A program made the translations under genes and the position numbers. A stretch of 64,000 nucleotides of DNA from Leptasterias polaris. Taxonomy: Eukaryota; Echinodermata; Asteroidea; Forcipulatida; Asteriidae. The notes under the pieces are model-generated. The model saw nothing but the letters and a program-made list of their open reading frames with translations. It did not search any database and was not told the origin of the DNA. Shown here one piece after another: positions 36,328-47,856 of this stretch; position 1 is the stretch's first letter, and each line of letters begins with the position of its first letter. The stretch is from NCBI GenBank assembly GCA_037783415.1, contig JAZGTN010000088.1, positions 1,612,001-1,676,000 of the forward strand. The letters run 5' to 3'.

Positions 36328-38340
36328 AACGTCTCAGTATTCTCATAAAGCTGCATCACATCTTACCCATCATTCTTAAATATTCCAGGGCTTGGTTACA
36401 CAAAGCATTAAGAGTCATCTGAGGATAAGTTGGGTAGGCATACACAGAGTTGTGGGGACTTTTACACAATGTAACAAAGGTCCCCACAATGTTTTTCTTT
36501 GTTAAACTGGGTCCCCGCAATGTGATTCTTTAGAAAAGGGAATAATAGAACAACAGGAAGTCCCCAAAACGGTGTGTGCAAAAGTGTGTGTGTTCTATCG
36601 CTAAAGCTGTACTGTTGTATATCAGTTGGGGAGTTTTAGATGGTATCGGGCGTTCTACTCACAGGTCCTTTTCCATTGTTCTCAGCAACGAGAACAATAA
36701 AAAAGGACTGGTTAGTGGGATGCCCAATATTGTGACAAAAGTCTGCCATTAAAATTGATTCATCAGGTAACTCTTCCCTAGATAACTCCTTTTTTTTGGT
36801 GGGGGGACATCAAGCTCTAGCCCATCAGTTGCTGTCATCTTAGTTTTTACTCATAGATCGTGGATTACCCCTCTTTACATGAAAAATTTTACTGTAATGT
36901 CAACAGTTTCACTCAAAATGAAACATCATTCCAATTACAGCGGAGGGATGAGTGTCCAGTAATAAAAAATGTAAACAATTATTCAGGGAGGAAAAAAAGG
37001 TATAAATTACAAGAACTTGAAATCTTTGGAGTCCCTGAGTCTCCTACTTTAAGTAAGCCTTTAAGATCTACATACAGGTAGTTTTTGAATGGGGATCCAA
37101 TATGATGTGATGCAGCTTTTTGACAGAGGCGTAATGGGTTTAATACCAGTAACTTAATTTGCATAACACACAGATGTACTTAAAAATACTGCCTGGTCCC
37201 AATACTAAGAAAAACTATACCAATATGGAACAAGCAAAATACCATAATTATTAAAACTATGATTTTTGTTTTGTTTTACCCCACATCGACGTGTAATAAG
37301 CACTGTGTACTCGTTGCTGTTAATCCAATCATTCTAAATAAAACACATTAAAAAAAACATTTCAAAAATGGTATTATTTTGTGTGTGTACCGATTGGTGG
37401 TTAGTACCTATATTTTTTGCATCCAAACCAAATCCCCATAAAGTAACACTGATATTTGGACCAAGGGAGTATTTTTTGCATTATATTTGTGTCATGCTGT
37501 TAATGACGGCAATTGTACAAACCCAGTAATATTGGGATACTCTTGCCCGATGAAAAAGTTACTGGTATACAGGCCTATATATTATATTACCCACTATAAT
37601 GTATACTAATTATTTGATGTGAAACACAATTTTTTAAAGGGACAGTATGACACCTTTAGAAGTTGAGTTTGTAAAGCAAAATTGTACAGTAATTTGTTGT
37701 TTTAATTGATAGGTGTTATTCACAGTACTATTGAAAAACAGTTTTGTTTACAATAAAAATCTCCCATGCTTTTTAGGTGGTAATTATTCAACTGACACTA
37801 CAGAAACTTGTTCCCCAAAACTGTAGTTTCATTTTCTGAAAAATTAGGTTTACTCTTTAATATGCAAACAACTTTCAAAGATAATGAAGGATGTCCAGAG
37901 AAAAATATTCAGTGTACTAAATAACTGTTTTATTATTAACATTTATTTACCTCGTCTCTTTATTGCTGGAAAAAAGAATGTTGAAGCCTATTAGGAAATA
38001 TATTTTTAAAGTCTTCCAAATTACAAAAAAACTAGGTGTAGTTTTTGACAAATGTACACTTTCAGTGAAAAAATTAAATCTTAACGGAAGTGAACTTTTC
38101 TTTTGTAATATTTAATGATTTTACAAATGCAGGTACATGTAGCACACTTACATTGCTTTTGATACTCAATGTTTGGAACAATGTTAAGAAAAATGGATTG
38201 TATTCATAGTTCCTGCAGGATAAAAGTCAAGCTTCTTTACATGAGAAAACTAACTGGAATGTTTTTACATTAATCTCATTAGATGGTTTGAAATACCATC
38301 AATGTAGCTATACGTGTGAATGTGGAATAAATTTATTTAT
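36328..38340. other. Downstream region of SELENOO (3' UTR and beyond)
   Basis: A/T-rich, with several AATAAA signals (for example about 36960, 37338 and 38326). Contains the long hairpin at 36642-36731. A SECIS element is expected here, but I could not identify one with confidence; a weak ATGA...GA candidate spans 36879-36921. Confidence 0.5.
36642..36731. repeat. Long hairpin downstream of SELENOO
   Basis: Arms 36642-36683 and 36690-36731 around the six-base loop AGCAAC. The inner stem is GTCCTTTT + ATTGTTCTC paired with GAGAACAAT + AAAAGGAC across a 2x2 mismatch. Pairing continues outward with wobbles to GGGC/GCCC and beyond. It could be a small MITE or a pre-miRNA-like structure. Confidence 0.8.
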
Positions 38341-38384
38341 TAATTCTGGTTGTAAAGCCAAGGATTCTCGGAAAAGCGAACTTA

Positions 38385-38612
38385 ATAATCACTGCACCAG
38401 CCAAGAACCCCACTGAGAGAAGACAAGGAAGGAAGTTTCAGTTTCAGATGTTGTGTGGAAAATCCCAGCAAATTATTTCATGGAAAACCCACGCAATCAG
38501 GTAGGCACCAAAAACCCAATCGTAGTTCCCTGTTGGGATTCGAACCAGGGTCCTAGAGGTGGAAGGCAAGGGTACAGTAGATACTACTACGCCAACCCGA
38601 CCACCCGAATGA
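38385..38612 (-). mobile_element. tRNA-derived SINE, third family, minus
   Basis: On the minus strand: GGTCGGGTTGGCGTAGTAGT (A box), B box GGTTCGAATCCCAAC, body GTGGGTTTTCCATGAAATAA. Distinct from the two other families. Confidence 0.8.
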
Positions 38613-39074
38613 TTTAGACAATGATGGCCATGATTGCAAGACCATTTATATGCTTTACTACATCAATACTATATACATCCACCCAGATGTTCTGGGTAAT
38701 TAAGGGGAGGGGGAGGGGCTACAAGCATCGTGATGCATATGTACCCTTCCCTATTTTAAATGGACCTACGGATCTGTAAATCTTTAGATTAGGCTTCGAG
38801 TCATTAACAATCTATCATTTGCAATACCTTGCTTTATAACTATTAACACATTTAAGTATACTTTATAAAATGTCATAAATCGGATATTGAACTAATAATA
38901 TTGCGATATATTTGTGTGTAATTCTCTGACATCCTGTTATTTAAAGGAATGTTTATATGAATCTTGAAATAAAATTGCTTCATGATGATATTTGTTTGCC
39001 ACAATGACTTCCATTGGAGGATATGAATAAATTCTTTTATTGATCCAATTCACGTGACGTCACGTCATCAGCAT
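38613..39074. other. Intergenic stretch, nothing recognised
   Basis: A/T-rich; no exon or repeat seen. Confidence 0.4.
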
Positions 39075-39418
39075 ATTCTTGGTTGCACCTCTTTGGGAGT
39101 CGATGTCCGTGTGCAATACAGTTCCATGTGTGCGCATTTTAGGCCGTTCACTGGCTTACCAATCTGCTGCCTATAAATCATTTTCTTTGGCCGCTCCAGG
39201 ACTGTGGAACAACCTTCCCATCACCATACACACCTCAAAATCACTGCCTATTTTCAAGAAAGCTCTTAAAAAATATATTTTTCCTTAGTTGCTTTCTGTA
39301 AATTGCTTTATGTTCATTTGTTGTTTTATTTGCATTGCTATTGTCTGTTTGCTAAAGCGCTGTGGTCTAAATGAAATGGCGCTATATAAAAGCCAAGTGT
39401 ATGTATGTATGTATTGTT
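39075..39418 (+). mobile_element. LINE remnant, C-terminus plus 3' end
   Basis: Translates as YKSFSLAAPGLWNNLP...KSLPIFKKALKKYIF and stop at 39286, the usual C-terminus of CR1/L2-type non-LTR elements. The 3' end AATGGCGCTATATAAAAGCC is followed by (TGTA)n. 5'-truncated. Confidence 0.8.
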
Positions 39419-40048
39419 TATGTGCAATTGACCCCCAAAATGGTTGAGTTTGGCAGATAGTAACCATGTATGACGTTGGTATAAGGGTCAATAGGCTAAA
39501 GAGCTAAAGTTTTCAGTGATAAAAAAGGCACCAAGAGGGTAAGTAACAGTCTCATGAACAGGGAAGTCGACTGAAGTCAGACAGAATGTGCAAGCACATG
39601 TACATGACTGTCAATGAGGCATCTACTTTTTACCTTTGTAATGGTACTGTATTAATAGTTTCATAACCTCCACTGATTGCTCTTATGGTACAGTTTTGAA
39701 TTCATAATGCCTAACCAATTTTTGTCACAACGATTTATACCTGTATGTATTTCATTTAATGCATTTAAAAAAAAAAATTTTTAGTATTAAATAGCTACCT
39801 AAAAACAAGAATTATTCTACACCATAATATGACCCCCAAAAAACAAAACAGTATACTCTAAGTTCACTAATGATCTAAGTCAATCACCATCATCTTATTA
39901 AACCATCTCAAGATGTCCAACAAAATCAAAGCTAAAAATTGGTCAGAGTATGTTCCCAATAAATCCTTTCACCACACACCAGCCAGATTCCCTATCAGTC
40001 ACTGATCATAAAAAATTAGTTTGGTCACTTTGCCTCTTTCTCTTTTTG

Positions 40049-40236
40049 TTAAGTTTCTTGTAGTAGACAAATCTCTGCATTGTCGTGGACTCCTTGTAGT
40101 AAAAGTTCTCCCTCAAAGCTGATAACCTTCTTGCGTTTAGCAGCTCTCAGGGTACCTACTAGGGCCTCAAAGATATTGGCACATCTATCGTCATTGAACA
40201 AAACTCCAAATGTCACCACCAACTTGCCATCAGCTC
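40049..40236 (-). CDS. ABRACL: ABRACL exon 2 with stop
   Basis: From GAGCTGATGGC to CAAGAAACTTAA; encodes three quarters of the Costars domain. Confidence 0.95.
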
Positions 40237-40613
40237 CTTCAAACACAACACAGGAAGACGCAAAGTACAGTCAATGAACATGCACAGTTTATCTGTATAC
40301 TTTATTTGTATTGATATTTTGTCAAGTAAGTTGCAGGATCATTATCATCTGAATTGTTCAAAAGTTTTTAAATATGTCAATAAAAATGTTTTTTAGGGGG
40401 GGGGGAAATTATGTACAGTCATTGTAGTCGAGTTCAATAATGTTTAATTTTTACTTTGATTTACAAAAAATGCTCTAAAAAGTCGTCTGCTAGACAAATT
40501 ATTATCATTTTCTCCATCCCTTACAGTCTTCTTATAAAAGTTGAATACTTACTTGTTGTCCCAAGACGATTTATCTCTTGAATCAGCAACTCAATTTCAT
40601 GTTCAACATTCAT
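40049..40613 (-). CDS. ABRACL: ABRACL / Costars family protein, two exons
   Basis: Small Costars-domain protein; relatives (ABRA C-terminal-like, Dictyostelium costars) influence actin dynamics and cell motility in the cytoplasm. Exons on the minus strand: 40613-40553 and 40236-40049; 249 nt, 82 residues (human 81). The start MNVEHEIELLIQEINRLG matches the family N-terminus. Exon 2 carries ADGKLVVTFGVLFNDDRCAN, IFEALVGTLRAAKRKK and GELLLQGVHDNAEICLLQ. Donor ACAACAA|GTAAGT, acceptor GTTTGAAG|GAGC, phase 1. The protein is intact with no missing residues. It converges with SELENOO and diverges from AGAP. Confidence 0.96.
40553..40613 (-). CDS. ABRACL: ABRACL exon 1 coding part
   Basis: ATG in CACCATGAATG, a good Kozak-like context, to ACAACAA|GTAAGT; 20 codons plus one base. 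Confidence 0.93.
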
Positions 40614-40909
40614 GGTGGATCTCTGGGGAGTAAGAAAACAAAAACACAACATTAAATATCTGTGAGAACATTTTCCTCAAATACTTACATTGTAGTGTGC
40701 CTTAATTTGAGATATTGAACTAATACATGTGTGCATGTTACTTTAATTTACGAGAAGTACGAAGAATGCTACATGTAGGTCAATGAAAACCAAAACTCAG
40801 GAGAGTGCTAGGCGCCATGACTTTTTCCCCCTTTACTACCAGCAAACTTTAATTGCCCAAACTAATTGATTCAATTAAAAATATACATAAATCTACTTAA
40901 ATACTGTAA

Positions 40910-40990
40910 TTTAGGGTTGAACAAAGAAAAATTGATTAGAGCAATATCTTTGTTAAGGGTGCCAGTCAGAAGCCATACAACTTTTAACTG
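40910..40990 (-). mobile_element. SINE second family, internally deleted copy
   Basis: Tail-side sequence GGTTGAACAAAGAAAAATTG joins directly to leader-side AAGGGTGCCAGTCAGAAG; the tRNA-like centre seen at 41110-41290 is missing. Confidence 0.7.
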
Positions 40991-41109
40991 TCGTGCAGCC
41001 AGGGATCACACCGAAGTTTACGAAACAACCTGGGAAGCGGCAGTAGAGGGATAGGGCCTACATCTTTGTATTTCAAATATCATGTAGTAAACCACAAGGG
41101 AAACTGACA

Positions 41110-41290
41110 AGGTAAAATGTTAAATAATTTGGGGTTGAACAAAGAAAAATTGACTAGAGTAGGCTTTGGACCAACGACCTTCGGATTACTGTGCTGGCGC
41201 TCAACCAACTGAGCTATCCAGCCCTATGTTGGCGGTCTCCCTATTTTGTCTATCTTTGCTCAGGGGTGCCACAGTCAGAAGAAAAACATA
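41110..41290 (-). mobile_element. SINE second family, minus
   Basis: On the minus strand: leader CACCCCTGAGCAAAGATAGA and GGGAGACCGCCAACATAGGG, head GGCTGGATAGCTCAGTTGG, B-box-like GGTCCAAAGCC, tail TTTTTCTTTGTTCAACCCC. Confidence 0.87.
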
Positions 41291-41811
41291 CTTACATGAC
41301 TTATAATATATGTATGTCACTTAAGCCACGGGTTCCTTTTGCTCAGAATGAAAGCTAACTTAATACACAAGTTTTGCTGTACATAGTTGGTCAACTACAT
41401 AGAACAATTTGCCTAGATAATTGTGAACCACGGATTCTTTTAAATCAGAACTTGACCAAGAGCTTAAACAAGTTTTCACCATACTAGCATTTCCATTTAG
41501 TTCAGCTTAAACCTTGAACTGATGTTCCATCTCAAACCTTGAGCTGATATACGAAGTTAGTTCTTGGAACCGAATGGGAACTTTCCAGGATTTGTTTTTC
41601 ATCCGCTGACAGTTTTTTCGTAGGGTTTTCGTTCACCCGTACTAAGCAAACAGTGACATGTACATAGTGTTTGTAATCATACCTCACACTGTTTCACACT
41701 GTTTCTCAAGGTGAAATTATGATTCAAAATCTAACGTACATTAAAATAGTAACATGTAATTCTCGTAGATTAGTGATAAATTGTTAACATTCAGTAAAAT
41801 GTTTGCAAGGA
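41291..41811. other. Intergenic stretch, nothing recognised
   Basis: A/T-rich; no exon seen. Confidence 0.4.
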
Positions 41812-41975
41812 CTAGCAGTCGAAGAAGAGGAAGACAGAAAAGGAGATATGCAGAGATGAAATCATCAGAGTATAAACATGCCAACATGGAGTAGAATGAC
41901 AACTGACAGAAGAGAATGGAAATTGCTGGAGGATGGCTTCATCCAACAAGGGATGAATCGAGCCTGATGATGATG
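41812..41975 (+). mobile_element. LINE remnant (C-terminal end)
   Basis: Reads SSRRGRQKRRYAE... and, after stops, TDRREWKLLEDGFIQQG, the C-terminal motif of RTE/CR1-like proteins. Ends in a (GAT)n tail. Degenerate. Confidence 0.65.
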
Positions 41976-42129
41976 ATGTGATGAATGTTGCCTTCTCCCT
42001 TTCCCCCACAGATATCCATATTTTTAGTCTGCCCTATTAACTAATTATTTACTTTTCTTCCAACCTTCCATTTTGTCCTTTGTGTTTCCAACTTCTTGTG
42101 GTCAAGCCATCCCCTTCCCTCTAACACCC

Positions 42130-43130
42130 CCCCCCCCCTTTGTCTCCATAATCCCTGCTTACCCCCTGCTTTTTCTGAATGCTTTATGCTTTTCTCTCTC
42201 CACTCTCTCTATTCATGTATTTCCACTTGACTGCTCTTGCACCCTTGTATGCATGAATGTGTGTTGTCTTGTCATAATAGCCTTCTATTCTAGAAAGACT
42301 CTGCTAGAGTCCAAATGTCAGGCCACTAACTAATCTTTTGCATTTATACTACAGGTCCTTTTGGTTGGTAAGCAGTTTGCAACAGCTAATTCTATTTTCT
42401 CGTTTATAATAATAGTCACCACAATGAAAAACCAATGTAACTTTTGGGGCATACCCCTGGGTAAATTTTTTTAGTATGATCGCAACTCTCTGATCTCTGA
42501 CCAGAGAATTTACTAATTAGTAATTGTTTGATATTTTACCTCCATGATGTCACTCATGATATGATTCCTTGCTGGGAAAAAATCAACATGACCCAAACTT
42601 AGGAAAAAAGTAACTTAAGTAGTCTACTCTAGTCTCTACTTGTTTAAAAACAAGTTTGTAAAAAGTTAAAGTTTTAGCTTTCTGCTTTGTAATTGTTACT
42701 TGTACTGTAATTGTTGTGTACATTCATACACTATGACGTACCAACATTAAAATCCAAGCTTGGACTTGTTAATTCTTGTTCAGTTGCATTTATCAAATTT
42801 GCTGCCCGTGATAGATAATCTGATGACGTGGTGCCAGCATTCCAGCATAGCAATTGAATTAGCGTAATTATTTGTGCGTCCGCCGTCCGTATCCAAATCA
42901 TTACTGTGCATGGTGCCTGTGTGGACTGGTTCATTGGAAAATAACTAATTGTGCCAGCGAGCAGTATGCATGCAATACCCTTTTCCTTTTACAACTGAAA
43001 ATTGCAAATCACTGAATTCTAAACGCTGATCATACGAATGCGTAGTATTTTTGTAGTCTGGGTTGTGCCCAAAAAAAATCAGAGTCAGACCCATCACTTG
43101 TGTGCAGAGAGGAGGCGGCACAGAGAGAGC
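42130..43130. other. Intergenic stretch between ABRACL and AGAP
   Basis: No exon. Starts with a C-run (about 42128-42138) and C/T-rich sequence; the rest is unassigned. Confidence 0.4.
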
Positions 43131-43479
43131 AGAGATGATCTATGATGACAATTTTTGTCGTGGCACTGAACAACTCAAAACACGGTCAAGTTGAGACACA
43201 GTATGAAATGAAGTACATGTACAAATTAAGTTTGCAAATTGTTCTCACCGCTGCCTTTTCTCTTTGTAGCTTCACTTACTCAGGTAGACAACGCCCCCAG
43301 TGTGTCGTCTGCTTCCTTGAAAGTTGAAAGTCAGCTGTTAATCTCTTCCGGATCTTAGCACTCTGGGATATTTCTACGGAGTGAAAGAGTGTGGCACATG
43401 CGCGTGGATGCGTTATGTAGTTTAGGTGGTAAACTAAATTGTACTTAAACAATTGTTTAGCCGAGTACCACTGAATTGT

Positions 43480-43765
43480 CAGCTATCTATGTACATGTAC
43501 CATACATTAACGTACATGTACTATACATTAACATACATGATTGAATTGTACACTCAATACACATAGAGAGCGTGCATACAACACAGGTGTGTAATGTACT
43601 ATACTCGCTCTCATCTGAATCCGTGCGCCGTACACATTCAAAGAGTAGACAACATTTCCATCCTGAAAATGTCCCTCTGTTTTGTCTCGCCTACGAAGCA
43701 TTTAGTCTCTTAAAATAAACTCTGCAATTTAATAATCACTGGAACGGAGTGTTGTAAAGAGGACG
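43480..43765 (+). promoter_or_regulatory. Presumed AGAP promoter / 5' UTR region
   Basis: Immediately upstream of the AGAP start. Contains two copies of a roughly 21-bp repeat (TACATGTACCATACATTAAC and TACATGTACTATACATTAAC) at about 43493-43535. No TATA box assigned. Confidence 0.35.
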
Positions 43766-43931
43766 ATGAATGCCCATAGCCTGGAGATGCTGAATTCACG
43801 GGCAATTCGTGAGGAAATTCAGCGGTTTGAAAGTGTTCACCCGCATATTTATGCCATCTACGATCTTCTGGAGCAAATTGATGATCCAAACTTGCAGGAC
43901 CAGTTTCGTGAACATGTCGTCTGCATTGAGG
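43766..43931 (+). CDS. AGAP-family (centaurin-gamma) ArfGAP, first coding exon
   Basis: AGAP proteins combine a GTPase-like domain, PH, ArfGAP and ankyrin repeats and act on Arf GTPases in membrane traffic. This exon encodes 55 residues: [38 protein letters not shown] and [10 protein letters not shown]. This is the conserved N-terminus of AGAP1-type proteins ([23 protein letters not shown]...QIREHVxxIE). The start is the ATG in GACGATGAATG. Ends GAGG|GTAAGA in phase 1, as expected before the GTPase-domain exon. The remaining exons lie beyond the window. Vertebrates have several AGAPs and I cannot say which this matches. Confidence 0.88.
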
Positions 43932-44352
43932 GTAAGAAAACATTCTTTCATATGAAAACTTACCCCATAAATGCTGCGTAGTTTATGCCAGTATATGCCA
44001 TTGTAAGCCTGTTAATTATTAAGCATTAGTTATAATTGATAGTTTTGTTTTCTTGTTTTATATCAACTTGTCATGTCAGTCTTTCAAAGTTTCTTGTCAC
44101 CAAGTTTCGATCATCCGGTTTCTATTGACATGTCTAACTCTAGTTATTTGAGTAGTGTCAGTATTTTGGTTGGTCTGTTGATAAATGATTTATTATTCTA
44201 ATTTACTTGTAACTGTCAATTAACATAAGCATTTGTCACCAATTAGTCGGAAAAATGCTGTAATTAACCTCCCCTCTAGCTCTTTGCCCATAGTCGCTTG
44301 TTGATTCATCTTTTTTAGTATGGTTGTGCGGTGGACTCTGTTTCCCTTTTAA

Positions 44353-44740
44353 AGGTGCTGCATACGTTTGGTAATTGGAGCCTACTGATTGTGTTAATCC
44401 TATATAAATGTAGGTACATACAATAAAACTAACTTGTGAAAATTTCACTTCAAAAGGTGGTCGTGTTTTTGAGATATCACCGAAAACCCAAAAAGAATAT
44501 TTCCACGCAGGAAGAATATTCCCCATAGGAATACACAGTCTGAGAAGCGTTTCTGACAGAAACGCTTCTCAGATTCAAATTTTGGGGAATAAAAAGTGAT
44601 ATATTTTTCCATAACCGTAGTACTTCAAAGTTAAAAGTTTCTCAAAATTCATTATACTACCCAAAGCTGCTGTACTTCTTACCAAGTAAGTTTTTATTGC
44701 CATTAATTTTCAGAGTCATTACCAAACGTGTACTGTGCCT
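44353..44740. mobile_element. TTAA-family MITE, full copy
   Basis: TTAA at 44349-44352 and 44741-44744. Termini AGGTGCTGCATACGTTTGGT and, inverted, AGGCACAGTACACGTTTGGT. Core palindrome TGAGAAGCGTTTCTG / CAGAAACGCTTCTCA. Confidence 0.92.
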
Positions 44741-46734
44741 TTAAAACAAACCCTCATGAGCAACTGGTAGTTTATATGTTGACCTTTCTAATAAGAAATA
44801 AGGTACGAATGTTGACAAAGAAGAAGTGAAATTTTGATACAGGGACTTGCAACTTAATCTATTGACTTTAGCATTTGTCTCTGTGGCTGTTTTGGGAAGT
44901 GACAGCAGCGGGCGAAAAAATAAAATAAATGACATCAATCCGCCCATAATTGTATGAACATTGTACTTTTTAATTCAGTTGTACTGTTCTTGTTTTTTAT
45001 CCAACCTTTTGTTATATGGTACATACTGCTTAAATTGGTTTGTAATGTTTATTTGTGCATTACAAATAAAGCAAATGCTTACAACCTTGTTGTTTTCATT
45101 AAATTGATTCCTAACAAAGTAAAAGAGTCTGTAGGTTTTATATAATCCTTTCACAACTTTGTCACTTCTATTTCATAAACATACATTACATACTGCTGGC
45201 ACTACTGGTAATTTCGTTTTGTATAAATAAGATATTCCTTTTTGTCCTAGTGATTGCAAAAGTGGCGATCGGATTTGGCATGACATCCTGAATTCCTAGT
45301 TTATAAATGTAAATGATAAAATGGAAATTAAACGGTGTGAGACACAATAGAAGTTCGAACTCTTTGCAAGAAATATTCCTAACTGTTTAATATTGAGATT
45401 CAACATTCTGTCACTTAAAAATGGTGATTGTAACGATTGCCAAAATAGCCAATGCCATTGGTTCTTGTGACACTCGGCAGTGTTTAATTTAAACAGACAA
45501 TAAATAACCTGATGCAACTTACTAACAGTTCACTACAAAATGCCACACCAGGTGACAGGAAACTCCAGGTGGCAGACACAAAAGCATCAACTGATGACAT
45601 GATTATAGGCCTACATTGTACATTACAGTACCCTTAACATTATTGTAAAATTTCCGTAATTTTCAGAAATCAATATTTTGACAGTTGGATTATTTAGGGT
45701 AAATTCCAATTAATGTATTCTACTTTTCACTGCGTTTATGACTCACAATCCTATTCTGAAACTAAACTTTACGAAAACACCATTTACATGTAATCTCTAG
45801 TCTATGATGAGTATCGTGGTTTTGATTGACTGGGAATTATTGAGAATCAGTAGTGGGACACGACAACTTGGCATTTCAATCGATAGGTGTTAAACTGTAT
45901 GCTCAGATTGTCCCCTTGAAGTTATTTACAATTTAGGTAATGATGTGTTCCCTCAGTGTTCTCCTTTAACAGTGGTCCGCTGGTCAAATGCCAGTTAAAA
46001 CACCCGAGGACCAGTCAAAAGTCTCTTCAACTGGTCCGGCTGGCTAGTTCAGTGTTGAAAAGCATCCCTATTTCATTTGAAGTATGGGCTGGTGAAAAAA
46101 AGCTGGGTGACTAGTAACAATATATCAATATCAATATACACATATCATGGATGCCATTACTATGTAAATCCTAAATGTAAAGCCTACTTTATTGAAAAAT
46201 GGGAACCTGTTGTATACATGAATGATGACATCACAAAAGGTTTATCAAATGTTTGTGCAGACATTAGACATCACTAATTGCCTGGCTGACATTGAAACTG
46301 TTCCTGCTGGTGTCAATAGACTTTTGGAGACAGAGGCAACATACATAAGCATCATAATGGAGCTCCCTTTATGTTCCTACATCTAGCAAATGCATTACCA
46401 ACAGTTCTCATTAATTAGTTAATCATTTTTGTCCAATACACACAGTTAATAAGGAAATATCATCAAGGTTTGTTTTATGTGGTTGAAGTAGGCCTACATG
46501 TTTGATGTAAAGAGAGATGCTGCACATACTTTGATGGTTTTACTGAGTATCACAGTACAGTTCCATATTTAATTGATGATGAAACAAAATATGTACATCA
46601 GTCTACAGGGACCAATATAATCCTAACTGCTACATGTATTGGTTGACTTAATTGACTATAAGGGACGTGCAGATGAAAAATTATTTCACATAAATATCAA
46701 TGGATGTAAAAGGGTATATAACCAGGCCTGGATC

Positions 46735-46870
46735 TGCACAGAGACCATGACCTCTGTTACCCTACAGTCTTGGTCTTAATGCCCTTTCAAACGTTTCTCA
46801 TAGACTTCAAGATTTTCCAAGGAATTGGATTTGCCCCTTTGCAAAATGAAAATAACCCTATCTATGGAAT
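46735..46870 (-). repeat. 140-bp dispersed repeat, copy 4 (minus)
   Basis: CAGTCTTGGTCTTAATGCCC, AAGATTTTCCAAGGAATTGG and CCTTTGCAAAATGAAAAT. Confidence 0.82.
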
Positions 46871-47514
46871 TCTGAGCCTGTTTCCTAAATGAATGCACAC
46901 ATTCTGATTCAAGTCTCGATAAAAATATTATTTTAAAAGAGTTTAGATAAAACTAAAATTCATGTTTGCGAAAGTATGATTAGTAAAGTCTTAGACATTT
47001 CACTGTATTATGTTCTCATTACAGCACACTATACAATGTACACGTACATCATACTCTGTATTAGCCACACAGCTGATTGTGAAAATTGTAGAGTGCAATA
47101 AGTGTTGGGTTGATATGGTTTAGGGTTTTTATAAAGTTTGAAATATCAGGTCCAAATATGCAGTTACTTGTACCAAATGATTTGAAGTCACACGGCACCA
47201 ATGTTATTATGAGTACACATGTGTATTGGCTCTGTTTGTCACAAGCACGTGATAAAGAATGAGTCAGGCAGACAAGTTTAACCAAGTGGGTACCCCATTC
47301 ACTATAATAGTGTGGCTTACAATCTCATATTTCCTGTGTCAAAATAACCAAACATTTAAAAAAACTACATACATGGTTTAAAACTGATGATCGATTAAGG
47401 TCAATTATGTTTGTTATTTAGTTTTAAACTTAGATGTAGGCTACTCTGATGTACTTGTTATATGTACATTCTCATCAATTCAGATCTTTCTGCTTCCCAA
47501 AAGTTTGTTTAAAA

Positions 47515-47577
47515 TGAACCCAAAATCATTTAAAATTTTACCCAGTCAGTTTCCCTTGTGGTTTATTATTTGATAAA
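47515..47577 (+). mobile_element. SINE second family, tail fragment
   Basis: AACCCAAAATCATTTAAAAT and TTACCCAGTCAGTTTCCCTT match the tail of 25945-26145; no tRNA-like head precedes it. Confidence 0.78.
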
Positions 47578-47828
47578 ATGAACAACTGCATCTTACAATG
47601 TAAACACATTCATGAACATTTAGATTATTTCAATGGGACAGGAGTGCTTAAAAGTTTGTACGCACAAGATGAACATGGATGAATGTGTAACTTTCATTGT
47701 GTAAAGTATGTATTTTACTGTATACATGTAGTATTATAAATACTATTACTTATTAGGCCTAACTGTTTGTACATCCACGTATGCAGGGTAATTGTAGGAT
47801 TGTGCATTTAAAAAAATGGTCAGTACCT

Positions 47829-47856
47829 GTATATACATGTACATGTACATGTACAT
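47829..47856. repeat. (TACATG)n microsatellite
   Basis: Four to five uninterrupted TACATG units. Confidence 0.85.

Noticed and set aside
43710..43943. Minus-strand 77-codon frame opposite the AGAP exon
   Set aside because: Antisense shadow of a conserved exon.
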